In this document: positions 43,890 through 53,480 of the stretch, in pieces
Position numbering within the stretch: the first letter of the stretch is position 1
Layout of the letters: each line of letters starts with the position of its first letter
From: CAWDMC01 sp963803295
GTDB lineage: Bacteria; Acidobacteriota; Terriglobia; UBA7540
Direction: 5' to 3'
NCBI GenBank assembly: GCA_963803295.1
Contig: CAWDMC010000002.1
Coordinates: 310,001-374,000 of the forward strand
DNA length: 64,000 nt
Program-made: the position numbers and the translations under genes
Notes under the pieces: model-generated
The model's input: the letters and a program-made list of their open reading frames with translations, nothing else
What the model was told of the DNA's origin: nothing
Database searches by the model: none

Positions 43890-46391
43890 TCAAATGTGGT
43901 CGCGCTGTTTTTCGATGACGATTTCGAGCGAGCCTCTTGTATCGCTTGTCTTCACCCAGACCGTTCGCGACTCGCGCTCGTACCCGGCGCCTTGCTGGGT
44001 TGTTTCGATTGTTGTGGACTCCTCGATTCGCAGTGCTTCCTGGTTCAGTCGCACGGCGCGAGGCGAACTCGAGACACCGTGAACTTTGAAAATCAGAAAC
44101 CGCGACGGAGGAGTGTAGGAGCCTTCCGGGGCAAGGAGGCGAATGTTGACGGAAGTGTTCTCTTCAGAAACTGTAATCTTCTCGAGAGAATATGCGCCGT
44201 TGCGATAGCCGAGACTATGGCCGTCATCCTCATAGAATTCGCGGGAAGAGTTGCCGCCCGGATAGATTTCGAGGGTTAAAGGATCGACCGGCGCCTCATT
44301 GGTGAACTGAACCACCTGCCGCATGGGTAAGATGGCGCCTGCCCGAACGAAAATCGGGATATGGTCGAGCGGAGCATCTACCGTCGCTGTGGAGCGGCCC
44401 TCGTAACGGCGAGTGCTCCAGAAGTCATACCACGTGCCCTGCGGGAAATAGACCTTGCGGGTCGTGCGGCCTTCCATGACAACGGGTGCTACGAGCAGAT
44501 CCGGACCGAACATGAACTCGTAATTCTGCCGGTCCGGAGTGGGCGCCATGGCCTCTTCGTCATCGGGATAGTCGACCAGGAGCCCGCGCACGATGGGCAG
44601 ACCCGTTCGTGTCGACTCGTAGAAGGCGTTGTACAAATACGGAAGAAGACGGTAACGAAGCTCGATGATCCTGCGGTTGATTGCTTCCGCCTCGTTACCG
44701 TAGGACCACGGATCGAGCGTGTGATTTGCATCGCCGGTGTGGGTCCAGAAATAGGGATGAAAAATGCCGGCCTCGAGCCAGCGCGTATAGAGCTCGGCAT
44801 TCGGTGTGCCGATGAATCCACCGGTATCGGACCCGGTGAAGGGAAGACCCGAAACACCCATGCTGATGATCAGCCTCAGGCTGGCCCGGAAATCCTCCCA
44901 GGTAGCCAAGTTGTCTCCGGTCCACTGCGCGGCATATCGCTGACCGCCCGCGTAGGTCGCGCGGGTGATGACCAGGGGCCTTTCGTTGGGCCTGAATCGC
45001 AAGAGAGCATCGCGCGTCGCCCAGGACATCAAAAGGCCATAGAGGTTATGCATTTTGCCGTCCGGCGACTTAAGCCCGTTGTCGTCGTGGATGACATCGG
45101 GATCGAGCGCCCGTGGAACCCAGCCTTTCTCCTGGGGAACATCGTCGACCGTGGGCTCGTTCATATCCGTAAGAAAGCCCGATATACCATCGTTCAGCAG
45201 CCCTTCGAAGAGCGAAGCCCACCAGCCGCGTGTCCGCTCGGCGCTGAAGTCCGGAAACACGGACAGGCCTGGCCACATGTACCCGGTATACAGCGTGCCG
45301 TCCTTCTTCCGGAGGAAATGATTCCCGGCGAGTCCCTGCTGATAGACCCAGTAGTCCTTGTCCACTTTCAGTCCGGGGTCGACAATGGCAATCACATGAA
45401 AGCCTTGCTGCCGAAGACCGCCCAGCATTCTCGCGGGGTCGGGAAAGCCCGACTTGTCCCAGGTGAAATCGCGCGATCCATCCATGTGCATGGTGTCGAG
45501 AAAAAGGGCGTCGCAGGGAATGTGGCGCTGGCGGAGATTGCCGGCGACAAGGCGTACCATTTTCTCAGGGTAGTAAGCAATGCTGCTTTGGATGTAACCC
45601 AGCGACCAGAGAGGCGGCAGTTCGGTCCGGCCCACCAACTCCGTGTAACGGCTGATCACCCGCTTCGGATCAGGACCAGCGAAGAAGTAGTAATTGATCT
45701 CGCCACCCTCGGCCCCGAATGAGTAATAATCCGGCGACTCCGAGCCCATATCGAAGGAAGAGCGATAGCTATTATCAAAGAAGATTCCGTAGGCCTTTCC
45801 AGCTCTAACCCCAAGGAAGAAGGGGATCGTCTGGTACATCGGATCCGTCAGCGCATCATATCCGGAGGGATCCGTGTTCCACATGACGTAGGCGTGGCCG
45901 CGCTTGTCAATCGATCCGGCTTTCTCTCCCAGCCCGTAGTAGTGCTCGCCGGGAGGCATCGTCTTCCAACAGCGCACGCGCGCACCGTCGAGGGCCATAT
46001 CGCGGAAGTCCTGCGAGATCAGCCGTCCCGTTCGGTCGTAAAACGCGACGAGGAAGGGCGCCAACCTGACCCTGACTTCGAGGGCAGGGGTACGAATCAC
46101 CCACGTGCCTTTGCCCCTCTGGAACTCGACCTTCGGCGCCGGCCGTTCGCTTTTGATAACGGCCCAGGAGTGATCCGGCCCCGGAATTGAACCCGGGCTC
46201 ATGCGTACTCGTACCAAGTCAGCTGCGAGAACCGTGATGGTCACCTTCGCCTTTGGATTTTGGAAACTGACCTGGTTGGTTCCGGGCGTGTCCGCAGTCA
46301 TTCTGCCAAGTCCTTGCCAATCACAGAAGGCGGACGGCGCAAGGGCGCTGGCGAGGATGAGCAAGACAGCGGATGGGAATCTTCTTGTCAT
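43890..46391 (-). CDS. GH31 alpha-glucosidase / alpha-xylosidase-type hydrolase
   Basis: An 833-residue secreted enzyme starting at ATG 46391 (MTRRFPSAVLLILASALAPS, a signal peptide); the open frame begins 56 codons earlier in sequence that looks non-coding. The N-terminal beta domain leads into the barrel: GYIQSSIAYYPEKMVRLVAG, DALFLDTMHMDGSRDFTWDK, the nucleophile motif FLTDMNEPTVDD and the acid/base region QWTGDNLATWEDFRASLRL followed by FTGSDTGGF. C-terminal jelly-roll domains follow. GH31 includes alpha-glucosidases, alpha-xylosidases and sulfoquinovosidases; exact specificity is open. It is divergent from the propeller gene at 46694, sharing a 302-bp intergenic region. Confidence 0.93.
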   Translation of the reverse strand: MTRRFPSAVLLILASALAPSAFCDWQGLGRMTADTPGTNQVSFQNPKAKVTITVLAADLVRVRMSPGSIPGPDHSWAVIKSERPAPKVEFQRGKGTWVIRTPALEVRVRLAPFLVAFYDRTGRLISQDFRDMALDGARVRCWKTMPPGEHYYGLGEKAGSIDKRGHAYVMWNTDPSGYDALTDPMYQTIPFFLGVRAGKAYGIFFDNSYRSSFDMGSESPDYYSFGAEGGEINYYFFAGPDPKRVISRYTELVGRTELPPLWSLGYIQSSIAYYPEKMVRLVAGNLRQRHIPCDALFLDTMHMDGSRDFTWDKSGFPDPARMLGGLRQQGFHVIAIVDPGLKVDKDYWVYQQGLAGNHFLRKKDGTLYTGYMWPGLSVFPDFSAERTRGWWASLFEGLLNDGISGFLTDMNEPTVDDVPQEKGWVPRALDPDVIHDDNGLKSPDGKMHNLYGLLMSWATRDALLRFRPNERPLVITRATYAGGQRYAAQWTGDNLATWEDFRASLRLIISMGVSGLPFTGSDTGGFIGTPNAELYTRWLEAGIFHPYFWTHTGDANHTLDPWSYGNEAEAINRRIIELRYRLLPYLYNAFYESTRTGLPIVRGLLVDYPDDEEAMAPTPDRQNYEFMFGPDLLVAPVVMEGRTTRKVYFPQGTWYDFWSTRRYEGRSTATVDAPLDHIPIFVRAGAILPMRQVVQFTNEAPVDPLTLEIYPGGNSSREFYEDDGHSLGYRNGAYSLEKITVSEENTSVNIRLLAPEGSYTPPSRFLIFKVHGVSSSPRAVRLNQEALRIEESTTIETTQQGAGYERESRTVWVKTSDTRGSLEIVIEKQRDHI

Positions 46392-46583
46392 AGTGCAGGG
46401 AAGCCCAAACCGGGGAGCAGTGGCGGGATCGCTCGTTAAGCCTCGCTTGAACGGTTGCAACAGATCCTGATCTCCGCCGTGCCCTGGCGGTAGAAGTCGA
46501 TAGTGCAGCGTAGTGTAGCACAATGCCGCGCTCTCTGGGGGCGGATGGGCCAGATACATCTAGGATTGCAACTTGCCCAAGAG

Positions 46584-46589
46584 TATAAT
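46584..46589 (+). promoter_or_regulatory. TATAAT -10 box in the divergent GH31 / propeller intergenic region
   Basis: A perfect TATAAT on the plus strand, 105 bases before the ATG at 46694. No convincing TTGACA at 16-18 bp spacing was found (TTGCAA lies too close). The remainder of the 302-bp divergent region has no further clear signals. Confidence 0.35.
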
Positions 46590-46693
46590 TCCGCATTCCG
46601 AGCTTTAGCAAAAACCTGTTTTGCGCTTTTGACGGCCAGGATGGACCCGCCGGAAGGCAGGCTCCTGTCGAAAATTCCGCCTAAAGGAGATCC

Positions 46694-47809
46694 ATGAAAC
46701 GATCAGCGAGCGTCGTGCTTAGCGGTGTGCTTGTTCTGCTTGGGAGTGTATTGCCGGTCGCGGCTCACGATCCTCACGGTTATGCGGGTTCGCCGCAGGC
46801 GCCTGCTGCCTCCGCGGCCAACCCTAGCCCGGTCCCGGGAATCAGCGGGCAGGGGAAGATGCGGTTCAGAGTCTTGTATCGTTCTGACCGCCTCCCTGAG
46901 GACGCCAGGAAGGTCCTGGTAAAGGCGCATGGTGGCTTTGCCATAGATCGCCGGTCAGGCAAGGGCGAGACCTACTTTGCTTTGCCCGGAGCGGGCATTT
47001 TGCAGATCAGCTCCGATCTCCGGACCATTCGGCTGCTGGATACAGCACCGGCCATGAAGACGGTGAACCTACACGACACCACGCTGTGGTATGCGAAAGA
47101 CGGGTCTCCTTACCTGGTCTTTCCGGCCAACGACGCCGGTAAGGTCTTTACCACCAACCTGGATGGCAAGCTGGTCAACACGCTTAACGCACCCTCCGGG
47201 GATACCCAGTTCGAGGTCCCTGAGATACAACAGTACTTTGCCGGCGGCGGCAATTTCGCGCCGACTGACGTAGAGGAACTCGACGGGTTCTATTACGTGA
47301 CCACAGGCTATTCGAATCTGGACTACGTGCTGACAGCCAAGATTCTTAACCTCGATCCGTTCGAGACCGTGTGGAACGACCTTGCCTGGGGCGGCAAGGG
47401 AGACGAGCACGGGCAGTTCCGTACAGGCCACGGCATCACGGTGGTGCCGGGCACGAGGCAGCTCGACGTTTCTGACCGGCCTCACTCTCGCATTGAGCGC
47501 TTCAGCCGGTACGGCCGCTATCTCTCCACCGTGCCGATGCCGAGCGGCTCCTTGCCCTGCGACATCTCTTATCTCGATCAGTATGCGATAGTGGCGGCTC
47601 TCGATGGACCCGACACCAGCAAGGGCGCTCCCATCTACATCCTCGAGAACGGCAAGATGATTTCCACCATCATGCCCAAGGAAGACCTGGGGCTGGAGAA
47701 CTTCAAGCACAACCACAATGCTGTGCTGCGCCGGATCGGTGACAAATATTACATCATCGTGCAGGCCTGGAATCCCGGCGACTTCGCGATTCTGGAACAG
47801 GCGGAGTGA
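46694..47809 (+). CDS. secreted beta-propeller (NHL/SMP-30-like) protein
   Basis: A 371-residue exported protein behind AAAGGAGATCC. It has a Sec signal (MKRSASVVLSGVLVLLGSVL followed by PVAAHDP) and a His/Pro/Ala-rich linker. The body has repeated blade-like units such as GGFAIDRRSGKGETYFAL, GSPYLVFPANDAGKVFTTNL, HGITVVPGTRQLDVSDRPHS and DYVLTAKILNLDPFETVWN. The 'HGI.V.P....VSDR.H.RI..F...G.' blade is the NHL/peptidyl-glycine-lyase-type repeat. It is not recognised as an enzyme with a named activity; the conserved His residues could hold a metal. It lies beside GH31 and a GH36-like gene, so a role in extracellular sugar or protein interaction is possible. Confidence 0.68.
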   Translation: MKRSASVVLSGVLVLLGSVLPVAAHDPHGYAGSPQAPAASAANPSPVPGISGQGKMRFRVLYRSDRLPEDARKVLVKAHGGFAIDRRSGKGETYFALPGAGILQISSDLRTIRLLDTAPAMKTVNLHDTTLWYAKDGSPYLVFPANDAGKVFTTNLDGKLVNTLNAPSGDTQFEVPEIQQYFAGGGNFAPTDVEELDGFYYVTTGYSNLDYVLTAKILNLDPFETVWNDLAWGGKGDEHGQFRTGHGITVVPGTRQLDVSDRPHSRIERFSRYGRYLSTVPMPSGSLPCDISYLDQYAIVAALDGPDTSKGAPIYILENGKMISTIMPKEDLGLENFKHNHNAVLRRIGDKYYIIVQAWNPGDFAILEQAE

Positions 47810-48004
47810 GGATGCTGCGGATTGACGAGGATGACTCTGATAGCCGCGAATTTGTTTATCCGCGTCGATCCCTGTTTGTCGTCGCCGCGGCGGCGTTTTG
47901 GCTGGGGCCGGCGGAAGTGGGTTGACTTGCCTCGCGCTTCCTGATAGAGATTCGCAACGGATTTCAGCGCAGTCGCGAGTGAGCCGGCGTCGAGGACGAC
48001 AGAC

Positions 48005-50236
48005 ATGAATGCATCCGGAAAGATGACTCGTAAAGCCTTTCTGAAGGCGGCCGCGCTGGCTTCAGCTTTGCCCATAGCGGCTCAGGGCGCCCAGACTCAG
48101 CCCCAGCAAGCTACCCCAGTCGCCCAGCCGCCGGTCGTATTGAGAAACGCTCAATGGCAGCTCGATCTGCGTCCGGGCGCGGGTCTTTCTGCTCAGTTGG
48201 TTCATTCGCCCTCAGGCATCACGCTGGCCGCTGGTAGCTACAGTTACTCCTTTGGTTCACCTTCTTTTCCTTCTGTTTCCGTCGCCCGGGACAGCTCCGA
48301 GAGTGCCGTGACTTTCACCGGACACGCTGCCGGCGGAATCGCGATCCAACACCAGTTTATGGTTCCAGCTAATGAGGCTTGGATCGAGGAGCAGGTCACG
48401 ATTACCAACCAGGGGACTGCGGTGCTGGGCCTGCCGCACGGCCGTTGCGGGTTCGTCCTGCCTGTTTCTGTGCAAGCTGGCGCCATCGAAGAACCGCTCC
48501 GCGATTTCAGGTTTATCGCGGTTCCTTACCGCCGGGAGCCCAAGGGCAATCGTAGCCAGTACGCCGACTACACGATCATGCAAGTGCTCACGGAGCCACG
48601 CTGGTCGCATTTGCGCGCAACCGTTCCGATTGCGCATTGGGGCAGGGTGAGAGTACCGACTGTATTTGAGACCGGGTGGATCCACACCAATTACCCCTTC
48701 TATGCTTCTGAGGGCTGGGTCTTGACGGATGGCCGGCGGGGGTTCCTGATCAGCAAGTACAGCCAGGACGGCATGGAATGGGCCCTGCTCGATCGCGTAT
48801 CGGTCGCCGGAGACCATGCGGCGCTGCGGTGGGGGGGAATCGGCATCCACGAGGGCGATCCGGAACCCGGCGCCTGGATTCCGCCCCAACAATCGCACGC
48901 TTTCGGGACTACCCGCATCACCGCCTTTGCGGGTGGGATCAAGGAGGGATTCTACGCCTTCCGCCGCGAGATGGAAGCTCGCGGACTTGGCTGTCCAAAG
49001 GGCTTTAATCCGCCTGTACATTGGAATGAGCTCTACGACAATAAGCTCTGGTGGCTGCCGGACTGGGGCCAGGACAATCCGGAGAATCGGAAGAAATACT
49101 ACACCCTCTCTGACCTGAAGGAGGAAGCAGCCAAGGCCCGCGACATCGGGTGCGAGGCACTTTACTGCGATCCCGGCTGGGACACCACATTTGCCTCTAA
49201 GATCTGGGACGAGCCGCGCCTCGGTCCATTGAAGGACTTTGTAGCCATGCTACGCCAGCAGTACGGCTTGAGCTTATCGCTGCACACGCCCCTCTCCGGC
49301 TGGTGCGATCCTTCCTCTTATCCCCGTACCATCGACCGCATAAACCCCGATGGCAGCCGGGCGGAGCTATCGTTGTGTGGGGCCTCCCGCCAATATGTCG
49401 AAGAGACCCGGGCGCGTTTCGAGGCCCTGGCACACGATGGCGTTTCGTTCTTCATGTTTGATGGCACCATGTTCAACGGGGAATGCTGGAGTCCCGATCA
49501 CGGGCATCCGGTACCCTCCAGACGCCACGATCACGTTGAAGCCACCAACTTGCTGGCGCGCCTGGTCCACCTGAAGCATCCTAACGTGCTCATCGAAATG
49601 CACGACCAGATACTGGGTGGCACTTCGCTGCGCTACGTCCCTACCTACTACGGTCAAGGGCTGGGCCTGCCCCCGGCTAATGGAGTGAGCGCGCCGGGCT
49701 TTGACTCGATTTGGGGCTTCGAGCTGATGTGGGATCCCATGACCGACCTGGTCGGCGGCCATAGTATGGCCCTGTACTACTACAATCTTGCCTATTCGAT
49801 GCCTGTGTATCTGCACATCGATCTGCGAAAGGACAATGCCCAGTGCCTGATGTTCTGGTGGAATGCCTCTACTTGCCGTCATCTTGGCATTGGGGGTACT
49901 CACCCGGACCCTGCGGTCCACCAGGCCCACAAAGATGCCATGGCCAGTTACCGTCGCCTCGAGGCCTTCTTTAAGCAGGGGACCTTTTACGGGCTGGACG
50001 AAATGGTTCACGTCCACGTTGATCCTTCCCGGACTGGCGCGGTGATCAACTGCTTCAACCTGGAGAATCACGCGGCCAGGCGTTCGTTGGAATTCCATCT
50101 TGCTCAACTGGGACTCGACCCGGCTCTTCAATACCAGGTTGTGGGAGGTAGCGTCCGCCGCACCGCGAGCGAGTATGTCATCGAGGTCGACCTTCAGGCC
50201 TACGGCCACACGTTGGTGGAAGTACGCAAGTCCTGA
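48005..50236 (+). CDS. GH36/clan GH-D-like glycoside hydrolase
   Basis: A 743-residue protein with a leader (MTRKAFLKAAALASALPIAA), an N-terminal beta-sandwich (about 30-330) and a TIM barrel (about 330-640). Barrel segments: VHWNELYDNKLWWLPDWGQD, EALYCDPGWDTTFASKIWDE, LSLSLHTPLSGWCDPSSYP, GVSFFMFDGTMFNGECWSPD and NVLIEMHDQILGGTSLRYVP. This resembles the alpha-galactosidase/NAGase clan, where the Asp in FMFDG would be the nucleophile; a second acidic residue in EMHDQ is conspicuous. I cannot name the exact family. There is no strong ribosome-binding site at ATG 48005; GTG starts nearby were not better. Confidence 0.7.
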   Translation: MNASGKMTRKAFLKAAALASALPIAAQGAQTQPQQATPVAQPPVVLRNAQWQLDLRPGAGLSAQLVHSPSGITLAAGSYSYSFGSPSFPSVSVARDSSESAVTFTGHAAGGIAIQHQFMVPANEAWIEEQVTITNQGTAVLGLPHGRCGFVLPVSVQAGAIEEPLRDFRFIAVPYRREPKGNRSQYADYTIMQVLTEPRWSHLRATVPIAHWGRVRVPTVFETGWIHTNYPFYASEGWVLTDGRRGFLISKYSQDGMEWALLDRVSVAGDHAALRWGGIGIHEGDPEPGAWIPPQQSHAFGTTRITAFAGGIKEGFYAFRREMEARGLGCPKGFNPPVHWNELYDNKLWWLPDWGQDNPENRKKYYTLSDLKEEAAKARDIGCEALYCDPGWDTTFASKIWDEPRLGPLKDFVAMLRQQYGLSLSLHTPLSGWCDPSSYPRTIDRINPDGSRAELSLCGASRQYVEETRARFEALAHDGVSFFMFDGTMFNGECWSPDHGHPVPSRRHDHVEATNLLARLVHLKHPNVLIEMHDQILGGTSLRYVPTYYGQGLGLPPANGVSAPGFDSIWGFELMWDPMTDLVGGHSMALYYYNLAYSMPVYLHIDLRKDNAQCLMFWWNASTCRHLGIGGTHPDPAVHQAHKDAMASYRRLEAFFKQGTFYGLDEMVHVHVDPSRTGAVINCFNLENHAARRSLEFHLAQLGLDPALQYQVVGGSVRRTASEYVIEVDLQAYGHTLVEVRKS

Positions 50237-50389
50237 TCGTTCTTTGATTACGATACACAGCGGCGTGGCTCGTTGCGCATTTTGGGGTACATGGGTCAGG
50301 GCACGGCTGAAAGCTGCCCTGACCCCTCCGGGATGGTCGATTGCCCGTGACGCTTTGTCTGGTTTGCTGAGTTAGAGAGGAGACCCCAC

Positions 50390-51175
50390 ATGGATCTGGG
50401 CATTAAGGACAGAATCGCAATTGTGACGGGAGGCGGATCGGGAATCGGGAAGGCGGTTTGTCTGGCGTTGGCTGCCGAAGGTGCGAAAGTCGCGGTCACT
50501 GACCTTCACCAGAATCGCGCTGATGCTGTCGCAGAAGCGATTGGCGCCAACAAGCAGCAGGCCCTCGCCATCGCGGCAGACGTCGCCAATGCAGCGGATG
50601 TCGATCGGATGTGCGAGACAGTATTGAAGGCCTGGGGCGCCGTCGACATTCTGGTGAACAATGCCGGGATTATTTTGCAGGCGCCCGTGGTCGATACGAC
50701 GGAACAACAGTGGGACAAGATTCTGGGGAATAATCTGAAGAGTTGTTTCCTCTGCTCGCGGGTAGTGGCGCGACAATTTATCAAGCAGGGCCGCGGCGGC
50801 CGAATCGTGAATGTCTCTTCGATTCACGCCGAGTTGTCGGAACCCTCTGCCGGCGCCTATACCGCCGCTAAAGGGGGCATGGAAGCGTTCTCGCGCACGC
50901 TCGCCACCGAAGTGGCTCCCCACAAAATTACGGTGAACTGCGTCAGGCCAGGGGCGACCTACACTGAACTGACGGTGCCGATGTATACCGAATCTGTGAA
51001 GAAAGCGCTCTATACGCGGATCCCTCTCCGGGAGATCGCGGAAGCGGGTTGGATCGCCGATGCCATCGTGTTTCTGGCGTCCCAGCGAGCCTCTTACATC
51101 ACGGGGCAGATCCTAACGGTGGACGGCGGATACGTCATGGACGGCAGCCTTCCCGGAGCGGAGTATTGGAAGTAA
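50390..51175 (+). CDS. SDR-family NAD(P)-dependent oxidoreductase
   Basis: A 261-residue classical short-chain dehydrogenase after GAGAGGAG. The cofactor motif VTGGGSGIGKAVCLALAAEG, the NNAGI strand and the catalytic Ser (NVSSIHAEL), Tyr and Lys (GAYTAAKGGMEAFSRT, near residues 157 and 161) are all in place; the C-terminus GQILTVDGGYVMDG is typical of FabG/glucose-1-dehydrogenase-like enzymes. Asp in VTDLHQNRAD after the second strand argues for NAD rather than NADP. Given the location it may oxidise a sugar, such as L-rhamnose or L-fucose, but specificity is not visible in the sequence. Confidence 0.93.
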   Translation: MDLGIKDRIAIVTGGGSGIGKAVCLALAAEGAKVAVTDLHQNRADAVAEAIGANKQQALAIAADVANAADVDRMCETVLKAWGAVDILVNNAGIILQAPVVDTTEQQWDKILGNNLKSCFLCSRVVARQFIKQGRGGRIVNVSSIHAELSEPSAGAYTAAKGGMEAFSRTLATEVAPHKITVNCVRPGATYTELTVPMYTESVKKALYTRIPLREIAEAGWIADAIVFLASQRASYITGQILTVDGGYVMDGSLPGAEYWK

Positions 51176-51348
51176 TCTGAGTATTGTGTGCGGCCGGCGT
51201 ATCTAGCGGGGTCGCTTCAAGAGAGGCCGCTTACGGGGCGGGAGGGAATCAACGATCTAATTGCCGATGTGAGACATGCGATCGTGCGGCACTTGCCGGC
51301 ACTTTCGAACTTGGCAACCACAGAAACGAAATCTTCGGGGGAAAAGGA

Positions 51349-52203
51349 ATGAATGAAGTAGCCGGGAGCATACGCTCCAATTCAATTCAGGAAAGCGACA
51401 GCGTCGATTGGATCACGAGCTTGCCATTTCTTGGCATTCACGTGGCTAGTCTCGCGGCATTCTGGACGGGCGTTAGCCGGAAAGCGCTTGTGCTCTGTTT
51501 GGCGATGTACGCGATTCGCATGTTCGGCATCACGGCTGGATACCATCGTTACTTTGCTCACCGGTCTTACCGCACGAGCCGCTTGTTCCAGTTCGTCTTG
51601 GCATGGATCGGCTGCTCCGCTCTGCAAAAGGGCCCGCTCTGGTGGGCGGCACATCATCGGCATCACCATCGATATTCTGATCGGCAGGAAGATCTGCACT
51701 CACCCAAGCAGCGGGGCTTCTGGTGGGCACATATCGGCTGGATTCTGTCCGACAAGTATGATGCCACGCACTTTGAGGGGATCAAGGACTTTAGCAGGTA
51801 TCCCGAACTTAAGTGGCTGAACCGCTATTCGGGGCTGCCTGGAGTGCTGCTCGCTGGCGGATGTTTTCTTCTGCTGGGATGGCAGGGCCTGGTATGGGGA
51901 TTCCTTGTCAGCACGGTGCTCCTGTATCATGGGACGTTCGTAGTCAATTCTCTCTGCCATATGTTCGGCAGTGTTAGGTACAGAACCGCAGATACGAGCC
52001 GAAACAGCATGGTACTGGCTCTGATCACCCTGGGCGAAGGGTGGCACAACAATCATCATTACTACTCTGCCTCTGCTAGGATGGGTTTCTTCTGGTGGGA
52101 GATCGACATCTCCTACTACGTCTTAAGTTTGCTCTCGTCCTTAGGCATCGTCTGGGATATGAGGAAGCCGAGCCAGCGAGTTTTGGAAACTGCGAGAACC
52201 TGA
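51349..52203 (+). CDS. acyl-CoA / acyl-lipid delta-9 type fatty-acid desaturase
   Basis: A membrane di-iron desaturase, 284 residues from ATG 51349 (MNEVAGSIRSNSIQESDSVD) behind GGGGAAAAGGA; the ORF opens 55 codons earlier without coding character. All three histidine boxes are present: HRYFAHR, HHRHHHRY and HNNHH, in the order and spacing of stearoyl-CoA desaturases. Four hydrophobic helices surround them (FLGIHVASLAAFWTGVSRKA, LFQFVLAWIGCSAL, GWQGLVWGFLVSTVLLYHGT). It introduces a double bond into a fatty acid to tune membrane fluidity. It is monocistronic in appearance. Confidence 0.95.
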   Translation: MNEVAGSIRSNSIQESDSVDWITSLPFLGIHVASLAAFWTGVSRKALVLCLAMYAIRMFGITAGYHRYFAHRSYRTSRLFQFVLAWIGCSALQKGPLWWAAHHRHHHRYSDRQEDLHSPKQRGFWWAHIGWILSDKYDATHFEGIKDFSRYPELKWLNRYSGLPGVLLAGGCFLLLGWQGLVWGFLVSTVLLYHGTFVVNSLCHMFGSVRYRTADTSRNSMVLALITLGEGWHNNHHYYSASARMGFFWWEIDISYYVLSLLSSLGIVWDMRKPSQRVLETART

Positions 52204-52506
52204 CGCACACCCGAGCCGCAAAGGAGGTGGCCTGGATAAGCGACCTCGTGCCGTCATCAGGGCACAGAGCTATCATCTTCACCAGGATGCCGCCTCTCGG
52301 AATGGGCGGAAATGACGCCTCCTGTTCGATGAGTCGCTTGACACTGCCATCCGAATTTCCCATTTTCATCTCATTGCGGCGCGAAGGCTTATAGTGCCTC
52401 ATAAAGGTCAAGGCGTCTTCGCCATAGCTGGAAAATGAGGAGAACCAACGTCTTGATCCAGATTTGGCCGGGCCGAAAGTGTAGCCGGAAATGGGAGGCA
52501 AAACTC
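52204..52506. other. intergenic region, nothing recognised
   Basis: About 300 bp between the desaturase and the DUF1080 gene. Open frames here run antisense or lack starts and coding bias. No terminator with a T-run and no clear promoter was found. Confidence 0.5.
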
Positions 52507-53226
52507 ATGAATTTCAAACGATACGTTCTAACCTTCATTCTGAGCGTCTTCGCGGTCACCTTCGTGAACGCACAGCCCAAGGACTCCACCGTTGAACTGA
52601 TCAAGGACCACGATCTCGGCGTCTGGCGGCAGCCCACGAATCTGTGGTCAATTGTCGGCGACGTTTTCCTGTCGCCCAACGATCCCAAGTCTCTGAGCTC
52701 GAAACCCGGTATGGGAGTCCTGTTCAACGGCGGACACACCACCGATCTTGTGAGCAATCAGGAGTTCGGGAATGTTGATCTCCATCTGGAATTCATCATC
52801 TCGAAACACTCGAACTCTGGCGTGTATCTGATGGGCTCCTACGAGCTGCAGATCTACGACAGCTATGGCGTTCAAAAGGACGCTTATCCTGGGATCGAAT
52901 GCGGTGGTATTTACCCGCGATGGATCAATGAGAAAGATGTCGAAGGGCATTCTCCCAAGGTCAACGCGTCGTTGCCTCCCGGCCAGTGGCAGACCTTTGA
53001 CGTCACCTTCCGCGCTCCGCGCTTCAATGATAAGGCCGAGAAGATCGCTAACGCCGTTTTCGTCAAGGTCGTACACAACGGCAAAGTGATCCACGAAAAC
53101 GTGGAACTCCTGGGCGAGACCCGCGGCGGCTATCCGGAAAAGTCTAAGGGACCACTTAGGCTGCAAGGCGACCACGGGCCCGTCGCCTTCCGCAACATCC
53201 GCATTCGGCAGTCATCCTCACAATAG
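52507..53226 (+). CDS. exported DUF1080 (3-keto-disaccharide hydrolase) protein
   Basis: A 239-residue protein starting at ATG 52507 behind GGGAGG; the ORF opens 24 codons earlier. Signal peptide MNFKRYVLTFILSVFAVTFV, then NAQ. The rest is a concanavalin-like jelly roll of the DUF1080 family: FGNVDLHLEFIISKHSNSGV followed by YLMGSYELQIYDSYG, GQWQTFDVTFRAPRFND and PLRLQGDHGPVAFRNIRIR. Family members act on 3-keto-glycosides or bind glucans; they are abundant in Planctomycetes, Bacteroidetes and Acidobacteria. No 3-keto-forming oxidoreductase is adjacent except the SDR two genes upstream. Confidence 0.9.
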   Translation: MNFKRYVLTFILSVFAVTFVNAQPKDSTVELIKDHDLGVWRQPTNLWSIVGDVFLSPNDPKSLSSKPGMGVLFNGGHTTDLVSNQEFGNVDLHLEFIISKHSNSGVYLMGSYELQIYDSYGVQKDAYPGIECGGIYPRWINEKDVEGHSPKVNASLPPGQWQTFDVTFRAPRFNDKAEKIANAVFVKVVHNGKVIHENVELLGETRGGYPEKSKGPLRLQGDHGPVAFRNIRIRQSSSQ

Positions 53227-53480
53227 AAGGCTGGAAGCGAGCGATTAACGCAAACCTCAGTTTGCGATGTCTGCACCTTCATCTGCACAAGCTCTCCGAT
53301 CGCCCTGCAGCTATCGGATCGCGCACACTTCGTGCGCCGGTAGATAGGCCGCCCGTAGCAATCCTAGCGAATGAAATCGGAAACCCGAATGCAACGCTCG
53401 GTATCTCGCATTCACTATTAACTCGTGATCGGAAGTTCTTCCGACCCGCATACCCGAATAGAAGAAGAGGAGGTTGTCTG

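Noticed and set aside
44361..45722. 453-codon plus-strand ORF opposite GH31
   Set aside because: GH31 on the other strand has all catalytic motifs; the plus-strand product is shadow sequence.
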